Assembly: GCA_002286715.1 (NCBI GenBank)
Contig: NSJX01000010.1
Coordinates: forward strand, 64,656-128,655
Direction: 5' to 3'
Source: Dentipellis sp. KUC8613
Taxonomy: Eukaryota; Basidiomycota; Agaricomycetes; Russulales; Hericiaceae
DNA length: 64,000 bases
Shown here piece after piece: positions 37,499 through 49,461 of the stretch (the stretch's first letter is position 1; every line of letters begins with the position of its first letter). The notes under the pieces are model-generated. The model was not told the origin of the DNA. It did no database searches and worked only from the letters and a program-made list of their open reading frames with translations. A program made the translations under genes and the position numbers.

Positions 37499-38228
37499 GG
37501 ACATGGCACTGGGAATTCTCCGTCCCGAACCTAATCGCATTGTCTCGGATTCCTCGGTACTTGAGGCTGGGGCATAACCTGTTTCCGGTGTTGTCTGCGA
37601 TTCCGTCTCCATTCCGCTGGCTGCTTTGTAGATAATTCCATCACTATCGCCTCCAACATATCCCATGCTTCCATTTGTCTGTTTCGTTAATTCTACCCCC
37701 GCGGTAGTATATGCCAGAAGGAGCTTCAGCTGACCGCGCATGACCGACCCTCTTAGTTGTGGACTTCTTTCGTCCTTGAGTATGATTTAGCCAATTACCT
37801 CAAAAATCGTTCGTACTCGTACATACTTCATTCAACAGATAGATTTGTGTAACCATGATGCATCGCACATATGTCACGGTCGACCGTTGGTGCGGCCTCA
37901 CTGTCATCCAGCAACATGCATTTGCTGGTCCGACACGGGGTGTTTCATCCCCTTAGTCGAGCCAGGACGAAATGGTATGACGGCAACTTTGAAGCATGGC
38001 TGGGACCCGCTTCTGAATTGCTAAACCTGTCATAGCACAGCAGCTCCGCCAGAGTAATAACCACCACACCTAGCAGCCTTAAGTCCGACATATCCAATTT
38101 CGACGGTTCCAATCAGACAGCTGGCTTATTTTGAGTAGCGTGTTGCGCGAACCGACCTTCTATGAACATACGGGAATGGAATCTAGGATATGTCTGGCAC
38201 GGTGCGCTCCCGCGCTGCCAGTCCGGTG
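37499..38228. other. convergent intergenic region
   Basis: It separates the MYND gene from the 3' end of OMA1. A frame on the minus strand that opens at 37741 is antisense to the MYND coding region and I treat it as a shadow. I see nothing else. Confidence 0.45.
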
Positions 38229-39873
38229 TTACCATGCACGACCGACAAGCTCTCCAAATGTGTGCATCTGCTCGCCGTGCGAGCAGTCAGGACTCCCCGC
38301 ACGAATTTCATACGCCATGGGTAGCTGCTCTTCCAGGCGCTGTCGAGTGCACGTCAGCGTAAGACATGGCAGATGAAACGGAAGTCATAGGAAGGATGGA
38401 CGTACGAGGACGCGTTTCTCAGACGACGGATGTGTCTGTAGGAAGTCGAGATTGCCGCTGTCACCGAGCTGGGCTAGACGTTTGAATACACTACTTTGGA
38501 GTTAGACAGGAGCTGTTTGGAGAAGAGTTATAGACGTACTCCGGTGCTCCGCGGGGGTCGAAACAAGCTCTAGCGCTCAGCTTGAGTCCGATGGTATCAG
38601 CTACCCGTTCCGTTCAGCATTGCGCACGCGACCGGCCAGCGAGAACGAGCTCACCTTCGAGCTCTTGTTTCCGCGAGTTTGGAAGGTCGAGGAGGTACGT
38701 TGTAGCGAGCCCGGACAGGCCGAAGTCAACGCCTATCGCCTGCAAGAGGATACCGAGTCCAATGAGAACTTTCGAGTAAGAATATCGTTCTGCAACGTGT
38801 CGGGCCACTAATTGCGAGGACGACATGAGCTGGATTCAAGAGATGGAAGCGAACGATACAGACCAACGTGACCAATTTCTACAGTGAAATAGGTGAGGGA
38901 GATGACATGTGGCGCAGATGAACAAGCTCACCGTGTCCCAAGACAGCAGCCAGTCCTTCATCGTCTCGACATACAGGCAATATTCCCGTGAACACAACAA
39001 TCGTTCCTTGGTTTGCTTCAACATGGCTTGTCAAATATACAGGAGAAATTTACACACCTGGTGTGGCCATCGCGTTGACAACCTTATTATCACCCACCAC
39101 CAGCAAGTTCCACTCTCTCTGCCCCGTCCCAGGCGCGCCGCCTCTACTTGCGCGATCCGGGTCCCAAGTTTCGCCATCATCCGGCGCACCACCCAGGATG
39201 GATTCAACCGACTTGGGTGGGCGTGGTCCAGCTGAGCGCAATGTCCCGAGATTGTTCGCTTCAAGAATGCGCGCGGCGATGCGGCGCACATGGACGGTGG
39301 CGGGATGGTACGCCGGGAGTACGCGACGGCCGAACTCATTCATACATTGTTCGTAGCTGGCTTCAGCGAGCTATGCTGAGGTGCGTCAGGGAATACACGA
39401 GCGGACGGGATCATGAAGATGCATACCGCGGCTTCAAACTTGGGACTGATATCCATAAAACGCCAACGCCCTGTTTCAGGAACTTGCTCAAGGCTTGAGG
39501 AGTGTGTTTGAGTTCATAAACGGCTACGAAGAACGGTCTGGACGTACTGCGCAACGTAGTAGAGTCCCCCGAGACTGACTAAACCAACTAACACCCGACC
39601 TGCGACGGTAGTAGCGTCATGCCTCGAATTTCGGTTACCACCGCCGTTGTCCATCTGCGGCGGTAGCCTGTCTTCGAACCGAACATACCGTGCTCGTCGG
39701 GGCGCACATGTAGATATCGGGTGTCGCGTGCCCGGGATGCGTCCTTGTGCGAGTGAGGGCGAGAGCGTTGGCCAGTTGCCTCGGAAATAGGCTCGACTGC
39801 AGTTTGCGGCTGTTCTTGAGGGAGCACTCCGAGACAAAGGCGATATCAATGCTCTCCGCATAGCTGAGGCCAT
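38229..39873 (-). CDS. OMA1: mitochondrial metalloendopeptidase OMA1 (M48)
   Basis: Inner-membrane M48 zinc protease that cleaves stressed inner-membrane proteins. The ATG at 39873 gives an Arg/Ser/Ala-rich presequence (MASAMRRALISPLSRSAPSR) typical of mitochondrial import. A membrane helix follows (VLVGLVSLGGLYYVAQYV, near 39560-39600). The peptidase domain contains EWNLLVVGDNKVVNA, FTGILPVCRDDEGLAAVLGHE and IGHVVARH. The HEIGH zinc motif is interrupted by an intron at about 38929-38883, between His-Glu and Ile-Gly-His. The third ligand region is in ADTIGLKL (near 38590). The end VFKRLAQLGDSGNLDFLQTH, then PSSEKRVL and RLEEQLPMAYEI, is typical of OMA1. The stop is at 38229-38231. About seven short introns. 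Confidence 0.88.
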
Positions 39874-40272
39874 ACTCGCTTGAACCTATAGACCAGAGAA
39901 TTTCAACATTGTCAGTGCTCAGAATTCACAGCGGCATCCGAAGTGTCACCATTCAATTTGAAGTTAACGCACGCAACAGTCGCAAAGAGTTAGCCAATAT
40001 CCGCCGCCGGTTCACGTAGATGGCAGCTAGAAGAGAGTGCTTGAGCTGAGGGTACGCGTTGAGGACAAGCCGGGAAGCCGCGGCTACGCGTCTTTAATTA
40101 TGCCACGTGACGCCCATTAGCCGACGCGTTGTTTCTGGTTTGTACTCTTGACTCAGGAAGCATCGAAGCATATCGCACGTTGGCAGTTAGATGCACCAGA
40201 GAATACCCCGCGGTGAGTGTAGATGGAGCAGTCAACTGAGGATCACAAGGGAACGAGACACGTCACAACAGG
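39874..40272. other. divergent promoter region (OMA1 / ERCC1)
   Basis: About 400 bp shared by two divergent genes, probably a bidirectional promoter. It contains a TTTAATTATG stretch near 40092. No gene is visible. Confidence 0.45.
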
Positions 40273-41752
40273 ATGTCAGCCTCGAACTCACGCGCGAGCA
40301 CGGCAGCTCCAACTGCAGGACCCAGCAAGAAACCAGTCAAGCCACCTGTTGTGCAGCCGGGAAGCGGGAACAACATAATTATTAACCCATGTCAAGTACG
40401 CATCCCGAAACTCTTTGTGATCGCGTGTCTTACGATCACGCGTTCGCCTTGTCCAAAGCGCTTGAACCCCGTCCTCGAATGCATTCGCAACGTCGGCAAG
40501 GAGTTCGGCGAGATTCTGCCAGACTTCCAGGTCGGGCGCACCACCGGTGTGCTATTTCTAAGGTAGGATCTATCTTTACAATTGCACGCAGGAGAACTTA
40601 ACTATTGCAGTCTGAGATACCACCGTTTGCACCCCGAATATATCCACCAGCGCATCGAAGCTCTGGGCCAGTCATACAACCTCCGAATTCTCCTCCTTAT
40701 GTGCGACATTGTGAGTTTCCCTGTATCTCTTCTTCCTCAATTTTCTGAGCCGGTCCAGTCGGAACACCAAGAACACATCCGGGAGCTCACCAAGATATGC
40801 ATGATCAACAACCTAACGATCATCATCGCCTGGTCGTACGTAGGCATTTTTCCCTCTCTCTCATACCTTCGAGTTTCGCACATTTTATAATCTCACAGGG
40901 CAGATGAAGCTGGCCAATACCTAGCAATATTCAAGCAATTCGAGCATAAGCCTCCCGACCTCATTCGCGAACGTGTCGAGCGCTCTCCCGCAGCTCTCAT
41001 GCGTGCCGCGCTAACCAGCATCAGCAAGGTCAACAAGACAGATGTCGAGACGCTCCGAACCTCCTTCGGCGTATGTACCTCTCGCTACGTGTCTCTCACA
41101 CAACCTGATGTGAACATGCCGTCAGAGCATGGCCGGCATAGCCCGTGCCACCTCCGACCAGCTCGCACAGCTCCCGGGATTTGGGCCGAAGAAGGTCGCG
41201 CGCATGAAAGACGCCTTCGAGCGGCCCTTTCGCAATAACGCAACCAGCGCACTCACTTCTGAGCCTTCGGTGCCTGAGGCCACCTCTCTGCCCAGCTCAA
41301 GTACACTCGCGGATCCCAGCGCAAACAAAGACAATGGTAAGGGAAAAGGCAAGGAGAAGGAGAAGGAGAATCCTGCACCCATAGCCGGACCCAGCACTGT
41401 CGCTCTCCCCGGCTCAGGACGCGCCGAAAGCCCGCCCTGGGACATCGAGCTGGACCTCAATTCACCAACACCGCCCCCTCCACCCTCCTCACAGCCGCGC
41501 ACACAAGCTCAGCCTAAACCCAAACCGCAAAATCCGACACGCGCAGAGAGCCCAATATGGGATATTGAACTGGATCTGAATTCGCCAGAGCCCGAGGAGC
41601 TGCCCCCACCGCCATCTTCGCAGCCGCGCAAACGTGCGGCGAGCCCGGTGTGGGACATGGAGCTTGATTTGGAGGAGGACGAGATTGAGGAGTTTGACGA
41701 CGTGCGGAATCCGAAGGAGCAGGGGAAGGCAAGCAAGAGGCGGAAGACCTAG
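40273..41752 (+). CDS. RAD10: DNA repair endonuclease subunit ERCC1/Rad10
   Basis: Non-catalytic partner of the XPF/Rad1 nuclease in nucleotide excision repair and single-strand annealing. The start at 40273 gives a short polar N-terminus, then the central domain: NNIIINPCQ, then RLNPVLECIRNVGKEFGEIL, PDFQVGRTTGVLFLSLRYH, HPEYIHQRIEALGQSYNLR, ILLLMCDI and LTIIIAWSADEAGQYLAIFK. The C-terminal helix-hairpin-helix pair, which binds XPF, includes RAALTSISKVNKTD and QLAQLPGFGPKKVARMKDAF. The ERCC1 core ends near 41240. About 170 residues follow that are not part of the core: a Lys/Glu-rich stretch and three copies of an acidic motif (SPxWDIELDL). Intron 1 uses an AAG acceptor. The protein is about 390 residues, longer than yeast Rad10. 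Confidence 0.92.
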
Positions 41753-42240
41753 CTTGACGACCTTTCTCCTTAGTTCCAGGTGTTAGTTATTGAATTCTAG
41801 CTCTACACGGGGAAACGGGGAACGTGTATAGGAATAATCGAGGTTTATTTATGCAGGAGGCCGGGTGGTCTGGCGTGATATCATGAAGGTGAATATAACA
41901 GAGCGCATGCATACAGAAAGGGACAATCGAGTCGACGGATGGGTGCTAGGTATATACGGTAGGTACAACAGCACGAGGTATGCGGGAGAGCGTTCTCGAG
42001 ACTAAGGGCGTACATGCGGGGGTAATGTCAATGTCGAGTTACGTAGGAGAATAGGTAGCCGATAGCAAGTAGGAAGTGAATAGACAGGATAGTTCGATAA
42101 GTAGGCACGTAGGTAAAAGAAATATTCAGCGAGCATAGCAGTATAGCGGATATATAACAGAATAAAATACGAGAGTAGACGTAGACGTAAACATAGGCAT
42201 AGAGGGGAACAATGACTCGTCAAAGAGAGAGCAGAGAAAA
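41753..42240. other. convergent intergenic region
   Basis: AT-rich 3' flanks of ERCC1 and of the cysteine-module gene. No gene is visible. Confidence 0.45.
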
Positions 42241-45200
42241 TCAACCTACAAGTCGGAACCGCACGATAGTCCGGAGCCCGCGTAACGGTGTGTCCGGAGA
42301 AACGTCATCTGAAATGCGGAGCTCGAGTTCGCCGGCCATGTTCCGCAGGATGACACTGGGCATCACTTGCTGCTTCTGCTCCGGCAGTGCCTCCTCTTGC
42401 GGCGTCGGTTGGACTTCTGATTGCGGCTTCTGCTCGGGTGCGGCGGGAGCATCTCCTGGCTCAACAGGTGGTTTCGACGACTCGGCAGGTGCTTCCGACA
42501 ATTCGGTGGATACCTTTGATTCTACAGGGATGTTCGAGGACTCGGAAAGGGATTCCGACGGCTTGATAGGCTCTTCTGATGATTTGTTTGGTACTTCCGA
42601 CGGTGCGTTTGGTACATCTGCCGATTCATTAGGTGTTGTTGAAGGTTCGGCAGGTGCTGCTGTTGTTGCAGAAGATTCGAGAGCCGCATTCGACGATTCA
42701 GCTGCTTCCAACGGTTTCGCAACGTCCTCCGACGATCCAACAGACGGCTTCCACCCTTCCGGCACCCGGGGTGCCGGCGGTCGCTCGCCCCGCCCCACCG
42801 GCAGCGCAAACGTCTGCATGCACCTCAAACGCACCACCATTTCATCCCCATCCATCCCCGGAGAACCCAAAACCCTACGATGCAGGATGAGCGACGTCAA
42901 TGATAATCAAGAGAGGGAAAACTACTGACTTGAAGGTCATCCTGAGCATCTCCTCCAGCCGCTGCGCGGCAGCCAGCGCACGCAGCACAGACGAATTGCT
43001 CTCGGGCGAGTCACTGGGGCCCGCAATGGAAGAACACTCGCCCTCGAACACGAACAGGATGGGTTCTGCGGGCAGTGGTGGCGGAGAGGCGGGTGCCTGC
43101 ATTTGTTTTAGCAGCTTGAGCCGCGTGTGCTCGGTGAGGGCGTTGAGGAACGACGTGAGATAGGACCGGAGAGTGTAGAAGAGCGTGATGATGTCTTGGT
43201 ATGCGGGGCGAGGCTGCGATGTGTGGTGTGTGTCGTCAGGATAGTGAGGTACAGAAAAGATGGAAGAGTATTCACGCACTCTTTTTGAGACAGGATTGAG
43301 GGCAGGTTTGGGAGGCTCGCTAGGTGAGGGTGGATCGACATCCATCGGCACCAAACCCTCCTCGATTGACGGCTTGACATCCTGAGAGGCCAGAATTTGC
43401 AACTAATTCGTTAGCCGCGTCCTCATCCATCGGCACAGAGTTTTGGCGTACCTCATCAACCGCTGGATCCACAGCCTTCTCCTTTCCTTTCCCCTTGCCC
43501 GTGGCCACCCCCTCCTCCTTAACCGCCTCCTCCCGCTCAAGCGCCTGAAAGCCCTCCGCGCGCCTCTTCGCCTGCTGCCGCTCAAACGTAGCAATGATAT
43601 GCCTCGACAATCCACCGTTCTTCTTCACCCCATTCTCGTCCGGCTTCTCGAGCAGTAGCGCCATCGCGTACCGGCGGTTCTTGTTGAAGCGGCTCCGCTG
43701 GCGGCAACGGTTGCACATTTTGTACTTGTGCTGCGCCAGCGGCGGCAGGAGCTTGCGGCAGGAGCGCACGGTACACGCACGCGCGCCGTCCGGCAGCGGC
43801 TCGTCTGCGCCCGCGTGCCGGTGGACAGCGGCGTCTGGCATCTGTATCACAGTCGAACATCGCCGTCTTATTCAATACTTCGTTTGTAATTTCAGAAGGG
43901 CGGCGCTCACGAAGTGGAATTGACTTTGCGCATGAGGCAGCACACCTGCCCGCACCAGATCGGGATGGGCCTGGGCGTCGAGGTCCTTCCGCGGGTTCTG
44001 CACATTCAGTCGCTTCCTCGTGTATTCTCTACATCGCGTCCGACACGGTTCGCATAGTTTCCAGCGGTACCCAGTCTCGAGCACCTGATTGCACGTCTTG
44101 ATCGCGCATACACGCGGCTTGGGCAGCCGAAAACCAGGCGGGATGCGGATGCGGATCTTCAGGCCGGTTTTCTGGTTCGAGGGCCGCTGGAGCCGATTTA
44201 TCCATTATTGTCGGTTATTCGGGAGCGCGCAGACTGGAGGACGTACCTCGGGCTCGACTTCGCTCTCACCAGAGTCGGTGAGGTCGGTGAGGTCGGAGAC
44301 TTCGCTGTCCCATCCGTCGGGCACGTCAAATATGCTCTGTGGGTCGCTGGACGTGCTGCCCTCGGGGTTAGACGGCGCGTCCGTCATAGGGTGATCCTCA
44401 CCCGCGACAATTTGCAGACCGGATGAATCGGCGTGCTCGTCCACCGGGGATGGCTCAGCAGAGTCGTCCTGCAGATATGGAAATTGGTACACGTGCAGAG
44501 ACTAGTAAATCAGAGACCCTACGTCTGGATATTCGAGCTCCAAGTCATCGATTACGTCCGGGGTCTCGAGGTTCAGGTCCCCGTCCGATCCTCCTGAACT
44601 CGTTTTCGACTCATTTGGAGGATCGGCCGATTTTTCTTCGGTAGCTGGTGGTTGCTGTGACTATTCCATTCAAAGGTATCTTCAGCATTGATTGCAAATT
44701 TCAAAGACAGACACGGTAAGCGCCTTACCACGACTTCAGCTGGGTTTTGATCGCCTGAGCCGGGCCGGCCATCGAAGGAAGTTGGCAAGGTAATCCGCGT
44801 CGGCGTCACTTCCCATACTTCTGCTGCCTGGGGTGCTGGAGGTGTCTGAGAATATTCGTTATATCAGGAATGTCTCCTATTTCTCACAATGCAGAGATGA
44901 CTACCTCTGAAACACGCGGTCGCAGACGCGCGTGGCCGCCGAAAGGCGGATACGACGGCCGCGCTTGAGACGGCACAACTAGTGAAGAAGGGCCTGCGAG
45001 GTTCAGGCGCGTATAAGACGGTGGAAGAGTCGGCACTTGGGGGAGAGCGGGCGGAGGGCGATACATCGGCGCAGGAACGGGGGCGCGAACAGGGACAGGA
45101 GGTACGCTCGGCTGCTGCGCTTGCTGCAAAGCGTGCTTTTCTTTCGCTGCGATCGCGCGCTTGAAACAGGATTCGCAGACGAGGGGCCCAGACGAGTGAC

Positions 45201-45625
45201 CAGGTGGGATGAGGATGGGCACAGAGCAAAAATAGCACCGCGATGCCCCGGATGTTTTTGGCGCAACTGCAGGCTGGCAAAGCACGAAGACGGACGGAGG
45301 GCGAGGTAGAAAGCAAGCGCGAATGTGAGACAGGGATCGATCTAGGAGAAGACCACGAACTCACAGTGGCAGTCTTAATCTGATCTCGCATACCACCTTC
45401 GTTTCCCCGTTTGTCCGCGCGTCCTTTCATGCTCGCCTCGCGATGGTAATCTACGCACCCAGGACACCACTTGTTGTCCCAGCCCGGTGGTAGCAAGGCA
45501 TGCCCGCAGCGCGAGCGGGGGCATTTCTTTGGCGGAGCAGTCGAGACAAAGGCTATTTCAGCGTCGCCGACCATCGACGCGCTGGTACCCGCAGGTTGCA
45601 CGGGCATCACCAAATGCTTTGCCAT
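42241..45625 (-). CDS. unrecognised protein with four related four-cysteine modules
   Basis: I do not recognise this family. The start at 45625 is a good ATG and the coding potential runs to the stop at 42241, with about eight introns (for example GTGAGT after DQIKTAT near 45364). Four putative zinc modules appear: A near 45515 (CPRSRCGHALLPP...CPGC), B near 45240 (CYFC...PPG...CESC), C near 44100 (CAIKTC...GYRWKLCEPC) and D near 43770 (CTVRSC...YKMCNRC). A, C and D share C-x4-C-x12-14-C-x2-C followed by a basic segment (for example RTRCREYTRKR and RQRSRFNKNRR). Between them lie Pro-rich and acidic low-complexity stretches (DLTDLTDSGESEVEPE). The C-terminus is Ser/Pro/Glu-rich. I infer a nuclear protein that may bind nucleic acid through basic, zinc-stabilised modules. 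Middle exon ends are approximate; it could be two adjacent genes. Confidence 0.65.
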
Positions 45626-46886
45626 TCGCAGAAGCTAGCGAAATACAGTCTCTCTGGTGCAAAAATCGCGTGCGCACTCGCACTGCACTGCATAAATCTG
45701 CGTAGCAACTGGTCGAGAAAGTCAGCAATCTCGCTGAGCAGATGCTCACAACGCGCCGGGCTTCGCGATGCAGATCCAGAAACAAAGGGCAACTCACCAA
45801 AGTCGTTCTTTTCGTGCTCAACGACCTGCTAACGCGAAGAAAAAAGGCTGGACGAAGAAAGGAGCTCGAGCGACACTGATCGTCGCGTGCAGTCGCGATA
45901 GGCTGACTAAATTTTGCATGAATTTTCGGGACGTCCTCTTGCAGCCTGCCGACGGTAATCGAATTTCCAATATGAATCAATCCCTCGCGTCATTTCACCC
46001 TGCAAGCTACCTTCTCCTTCTCCATTGGTTCGTACTCCTTCTGGCCGCGAAGTCCACTCACAGCTTCACCGACTAGAAACATCGACTATACATACACATA
46101 CTGCACGTTCGAGAGTGCTATCTCACCCGTTGGCCACACGAAGGATGTATTTGCGTGCGCAACACATCGCCACCGGCTAATGAGCCAATCAAAAGCACGA
46201 AATGAGTGCTTCTGAAGAAACCCCTTTTTCACTCCTTTGTGCCGATCCGTACGTCCATTTAGCAATATCTTCACATGCCACGGTTCTCTGCTGTCGGTAG
46301 GGCCTCGAAACAGAGTTATCCATAGAAACAGCAAAAGTAGAGAAAGCGTTGACAAGGTTGTCAGAAAAGAGAAACAAGTCGAAGGCATAGTTGCGTAGGG
46401 CCCAAGTCACGTGACCGGTTACCTGACCGCGTCCAGAATTCAAATTTTTTCTGCCCGTCGCAGGTCCTCCTCGGGGGTAATGAGCCCAAAACAACCTCCA
46501 TAGCTCACCTCAGTATTTCGCGGTCAGCTATCAGCGCCCTGATGTTAGTTTCCAATGGGCTTTCGCAAGGGAAAGGCGGTCCGATGGAGAAATATAGCGT
46601 CACAGAGGGCTCGTGTCTACCACCCTTTCGTAATGGCCGCCCTAACGTCGTGTGTCGGTTATCATTGCAAGCCCAAGTACCTCACCGAAGCCCGAGAACT
46701 GTCATCTGTCCAATGTCTTGCTGCTGCACGCCTGTGTCTGGTGTTCCCTGTCCCTAGACTTCCAATCAGAGTTGTGTGCCGTGCACGACATACCACACGT
46801 TTATGCCTTTTCCACGTCCATTACCCAGCTTTATTACATGCATACCTACATGGGAGATACTCTGGCACGTATCATCGCCGCGCCCT
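45626..46886. other. intergenic region, no gene seen
   Basis: It holds the promoter of the cysteine-module gene (left) and the 3' flank of the mannosyltransferase (right). Short frames on both strands have no motif. Confidence 0.45.
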
Positions 46887-48886
46887 CTATAATGATGGCT
46901 CCCGCTCCAGCTCGGCATGAATCGAGAATCCCAGCCTCCGCTGCGTTTTCGTCGCCTTGCGACCGCCCGTTTGCCTAAATCCCCACCACACGCATTAGCC
47001 ACACACCCATCCAAACCGGAATAAATTGAGAAAAGAAAATCGCACCTCTGCTCCTGGCACACAAAGCTCTCAGGCGCGCCCTCCCAGTCCTCCAGGACAT
47101 ACTTGCCGACGCCCTCGCCCTCGCCCAGCACCGCATTCTCGCGCTCGGGCCCGAACAGGTCGAGCGCGAGCTGCGTGTGGCTGACGCCCGCGTACGTCGT
47201 GACGCAGCGCGGGTTGACGAGGATGCGTGCGGGGCGGAAGACCGAGTTCGGGATGGACAGCTTCACGGGCGCCGCGTCCTCGAGCCCGTCGTCCGTGTCC
47301 GGCATCGCGTCGTAGTCCGAGCCCGCGTTCGCGTCCGGGTCCGCCTCGGCGGGGCGCCGGTGCGCCATGCGCTGCTTCGCGTCCACGTCCACGCCGCCCG
47401 CGCCCTCGCCCCCCGCCGCCGCCGCCGCAGGGGCGTCCGCGCCGACGTCCGCGCCGCCCTGCACCTGGTCCGGCTCGGCGCGCTTGCGCCGCGGGACGGG
47501 GCGCTCCTCGCGCTCGATGTCCGCGACGCCCTCGCGCGCCTGCATCGTCCAGAGGTCGCGGCAGAACCACGCCTGCGAGCTGTCGAGGCACGGCGCGTCC
47601 GGCGCGCGCTCGTGGATGTTCTCCGCCGTCGACACGTTGTGGAAGTCCGTGCCCGCGCGGTACGCGAGCCCGCGGTAGTACGTCTGCGCCGGGTCCACGA
47701 CATGCGTGCCCGACTCGCAGCAGAAGACCTGGAACGGCAGGTGCTGCGAGTAGCGCTGTGCGCCGACGCGGTCGCGCGGCGGCACGGCGTCGGGCTTGGA
47801 GGAGGACTTGGACTGCCGGAATTGGTCGCCGTCGATGTCGCGCGTGCGCCATCTGCGGAGGGTTAGTTGGTGTGTATACATGAAGCATGGATGGGTATCG
47901 CACCTGTCAGAGAAGATGAAGAACCCATTGTGCTCTGCCCAGTCCATCCCGCAGACCATCGCCGCCTGGTTCGCATCGCTGACTTTGATCGTCTCGAGGA
48001 TGTCGTTCGGGCACGTGAAGCCCTTGAGCCAGATCACGCGGTGGAACGTCAGCTTGCGCTTGTGGTAGAGCTCCTTGAGCGGCTCGAGCGCCAAATTCTT
48101 CATGTGCGCCTCCTCGAGGGGGTAATACGCCGCCGCGGGATCCGCCGTCATGCCAGGGACCTTGCGTATCCGGAATGGGACACCCAGCAGCGTCAAAACA
48201 GCCTCAGAGAGATCCGTGAGCGTCGCCGTCGAGTCGGTCGAGTCGTAGTCGAGCATGGACACGAAGAGGTTCGACGGGCCGAGGCGCTTCGCGAGCTGCA
48301 CGATGACCGCGAGCTGGTCGACGAGGAAGTGGTCCGCGGAGTGGATCACGATGCCGATGTAGTACAGGTGGTTCTGGCTGATGAGGTCGTCGTACGCGTT
48401 CTCGTGCTTGTTCTGCCCGAACGGCCGCGTGAGCGTCGGGCAGAGCGCCGCGACCCAGCCGTTCAGCGAGAGCAGCTGCTCGATCGCGGTCAGCACGCCC
48501 TGCGCGTCCATGTGTGCTGTCTCTTTGCCTGTGATGCTGCACGTGGGTTTGTATAAATTCAACGGTAGGTAGAGAAGGGGTGAGGCTCACTATGGCTTCT
48601 CGAAGCGGTCCCAGAAGTCCTGCACGCCGTTGCGCACGATGTCGCCGAGGATGTCCTCCCGCTCGTCCCTCCCCATGCGGGTCTGCAGGAACTTGTACCG
48701 CCGCACGTCGAGCGGGTTCTCGGCGCGCGAGACGAAGTCGAGCATGTTGTGTTCGCGGATTTCTTCGGGCTCGTAGACGGAGGAGGTGGGCGCCGAGGGG
48801 GGGAGGATGAAGACGCGGACGAAGAGTGCGAAGAGGAGCACGAGGAATATCCGTGTCAGGCTGCGCCTGCGGAGGACGAAGGCCAT
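46887..48886 (-). CDS. CAP59/CMT1-type mannosyltransferase (GT69)
   Basis: A type II Golgi glycosyltransferase related to cryptococcal CMT1 alpha-1,3-mannosyltransferase and CAP59. Exon 1 (from 48886) has a basic cytosolic tail and a signal anchor (TRIFLVLLFALFVRVFILPP). The first intron ends at GTGCAG, giving the join EKPY-ITGKETAHMDAQG. The catalytic part carries NHLYYIGIVIHSADHFLVDQ, LFVSMLDYDSTDSTAT, VIWLKGFTCPNDILETI and AAMVCGMDWAEHNGFFIFSD; the short in-frame intron near 47850-47900 removes a frame-preserving stretch. It ends with LPFQVFCCESGTHVVDP, TTYAGVSHTQLALDLF and DWEGAPESFVCQEQ, and after a last intron with a tail to the TAG at 46887. An acidic, Ala/Arg/Asp-rich insertion of about 85 residues (47330-47540) interrupts the domain. 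GC content is very high, so antisense open frames here are shadows. Confidence 0.85.
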
Positions 48887-49461
48887 GATTTCGCTACTGC
48901 GGGGTCCTGGAAGAAATGCGGTCAGTCGACAGCAGGAAGGACGCTAAGCCGTCCGGACGGGGGGCGTCTAGTTTCGCCTTCTGACGTACCGCACGACCGG
49001 GGTAAGTACTAGGTCTCCGAAGCGAATGTTCGCAGCGGGGCGTAAGAAAGCAGATGCGAGAGTCGTAAACAAGCCGTAGCGGAGAAGAGGAGAAAGGCCT
49101 GGCGGCCGGAGAGGATGAAGGTACAGCGCTACGGTGTCTTCTGGCCACCACCTGCAATGTATCTACCGGAAATTGTGCGGCGTTCGAATTGCACGTCGAA
49201 ACCGAACCGGTTCATTCGGTCGCACTATCCTTCTAGCGTCCAATAATTCGTGCATTTCATGAAAACTACGTTATCACACGACCGTACGGAAAGATAGACA
49301 GCAGATGCAGGCCCAAGAAAAATATATGACCAGTGAAACTACGCCCCAGCCTTCGCCCGAATCTCAGCAACACATTATGGCTCAAGCAAAAGCCAGGCTA
49401 AACCCAATGCAACATGATCAGCCTTCGTCCACACCTCAGCCAGAAGAAAAATCAAGACGAC
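48887..49461. other. intergenic region (promoter of the mannosyltransferase)
   Basis: Same-strand gap between two minus-strand genes. No coding signal that I can support. Confidence 0.4.

Noticed and set aside
36812..37741. 309-codon antisense frame
   Set aside because: It is the shadow of the MYND exon; no motif and a codon pattern opposite to the real gene.
47070..47903. 277-codon antisense frame and a 229-codon + frame over the mannosyltransferase
   Set aside because: Very GC-rich coding DNA leaves few stops in other frames; the peptides are Arg/Pro/Ala noise.
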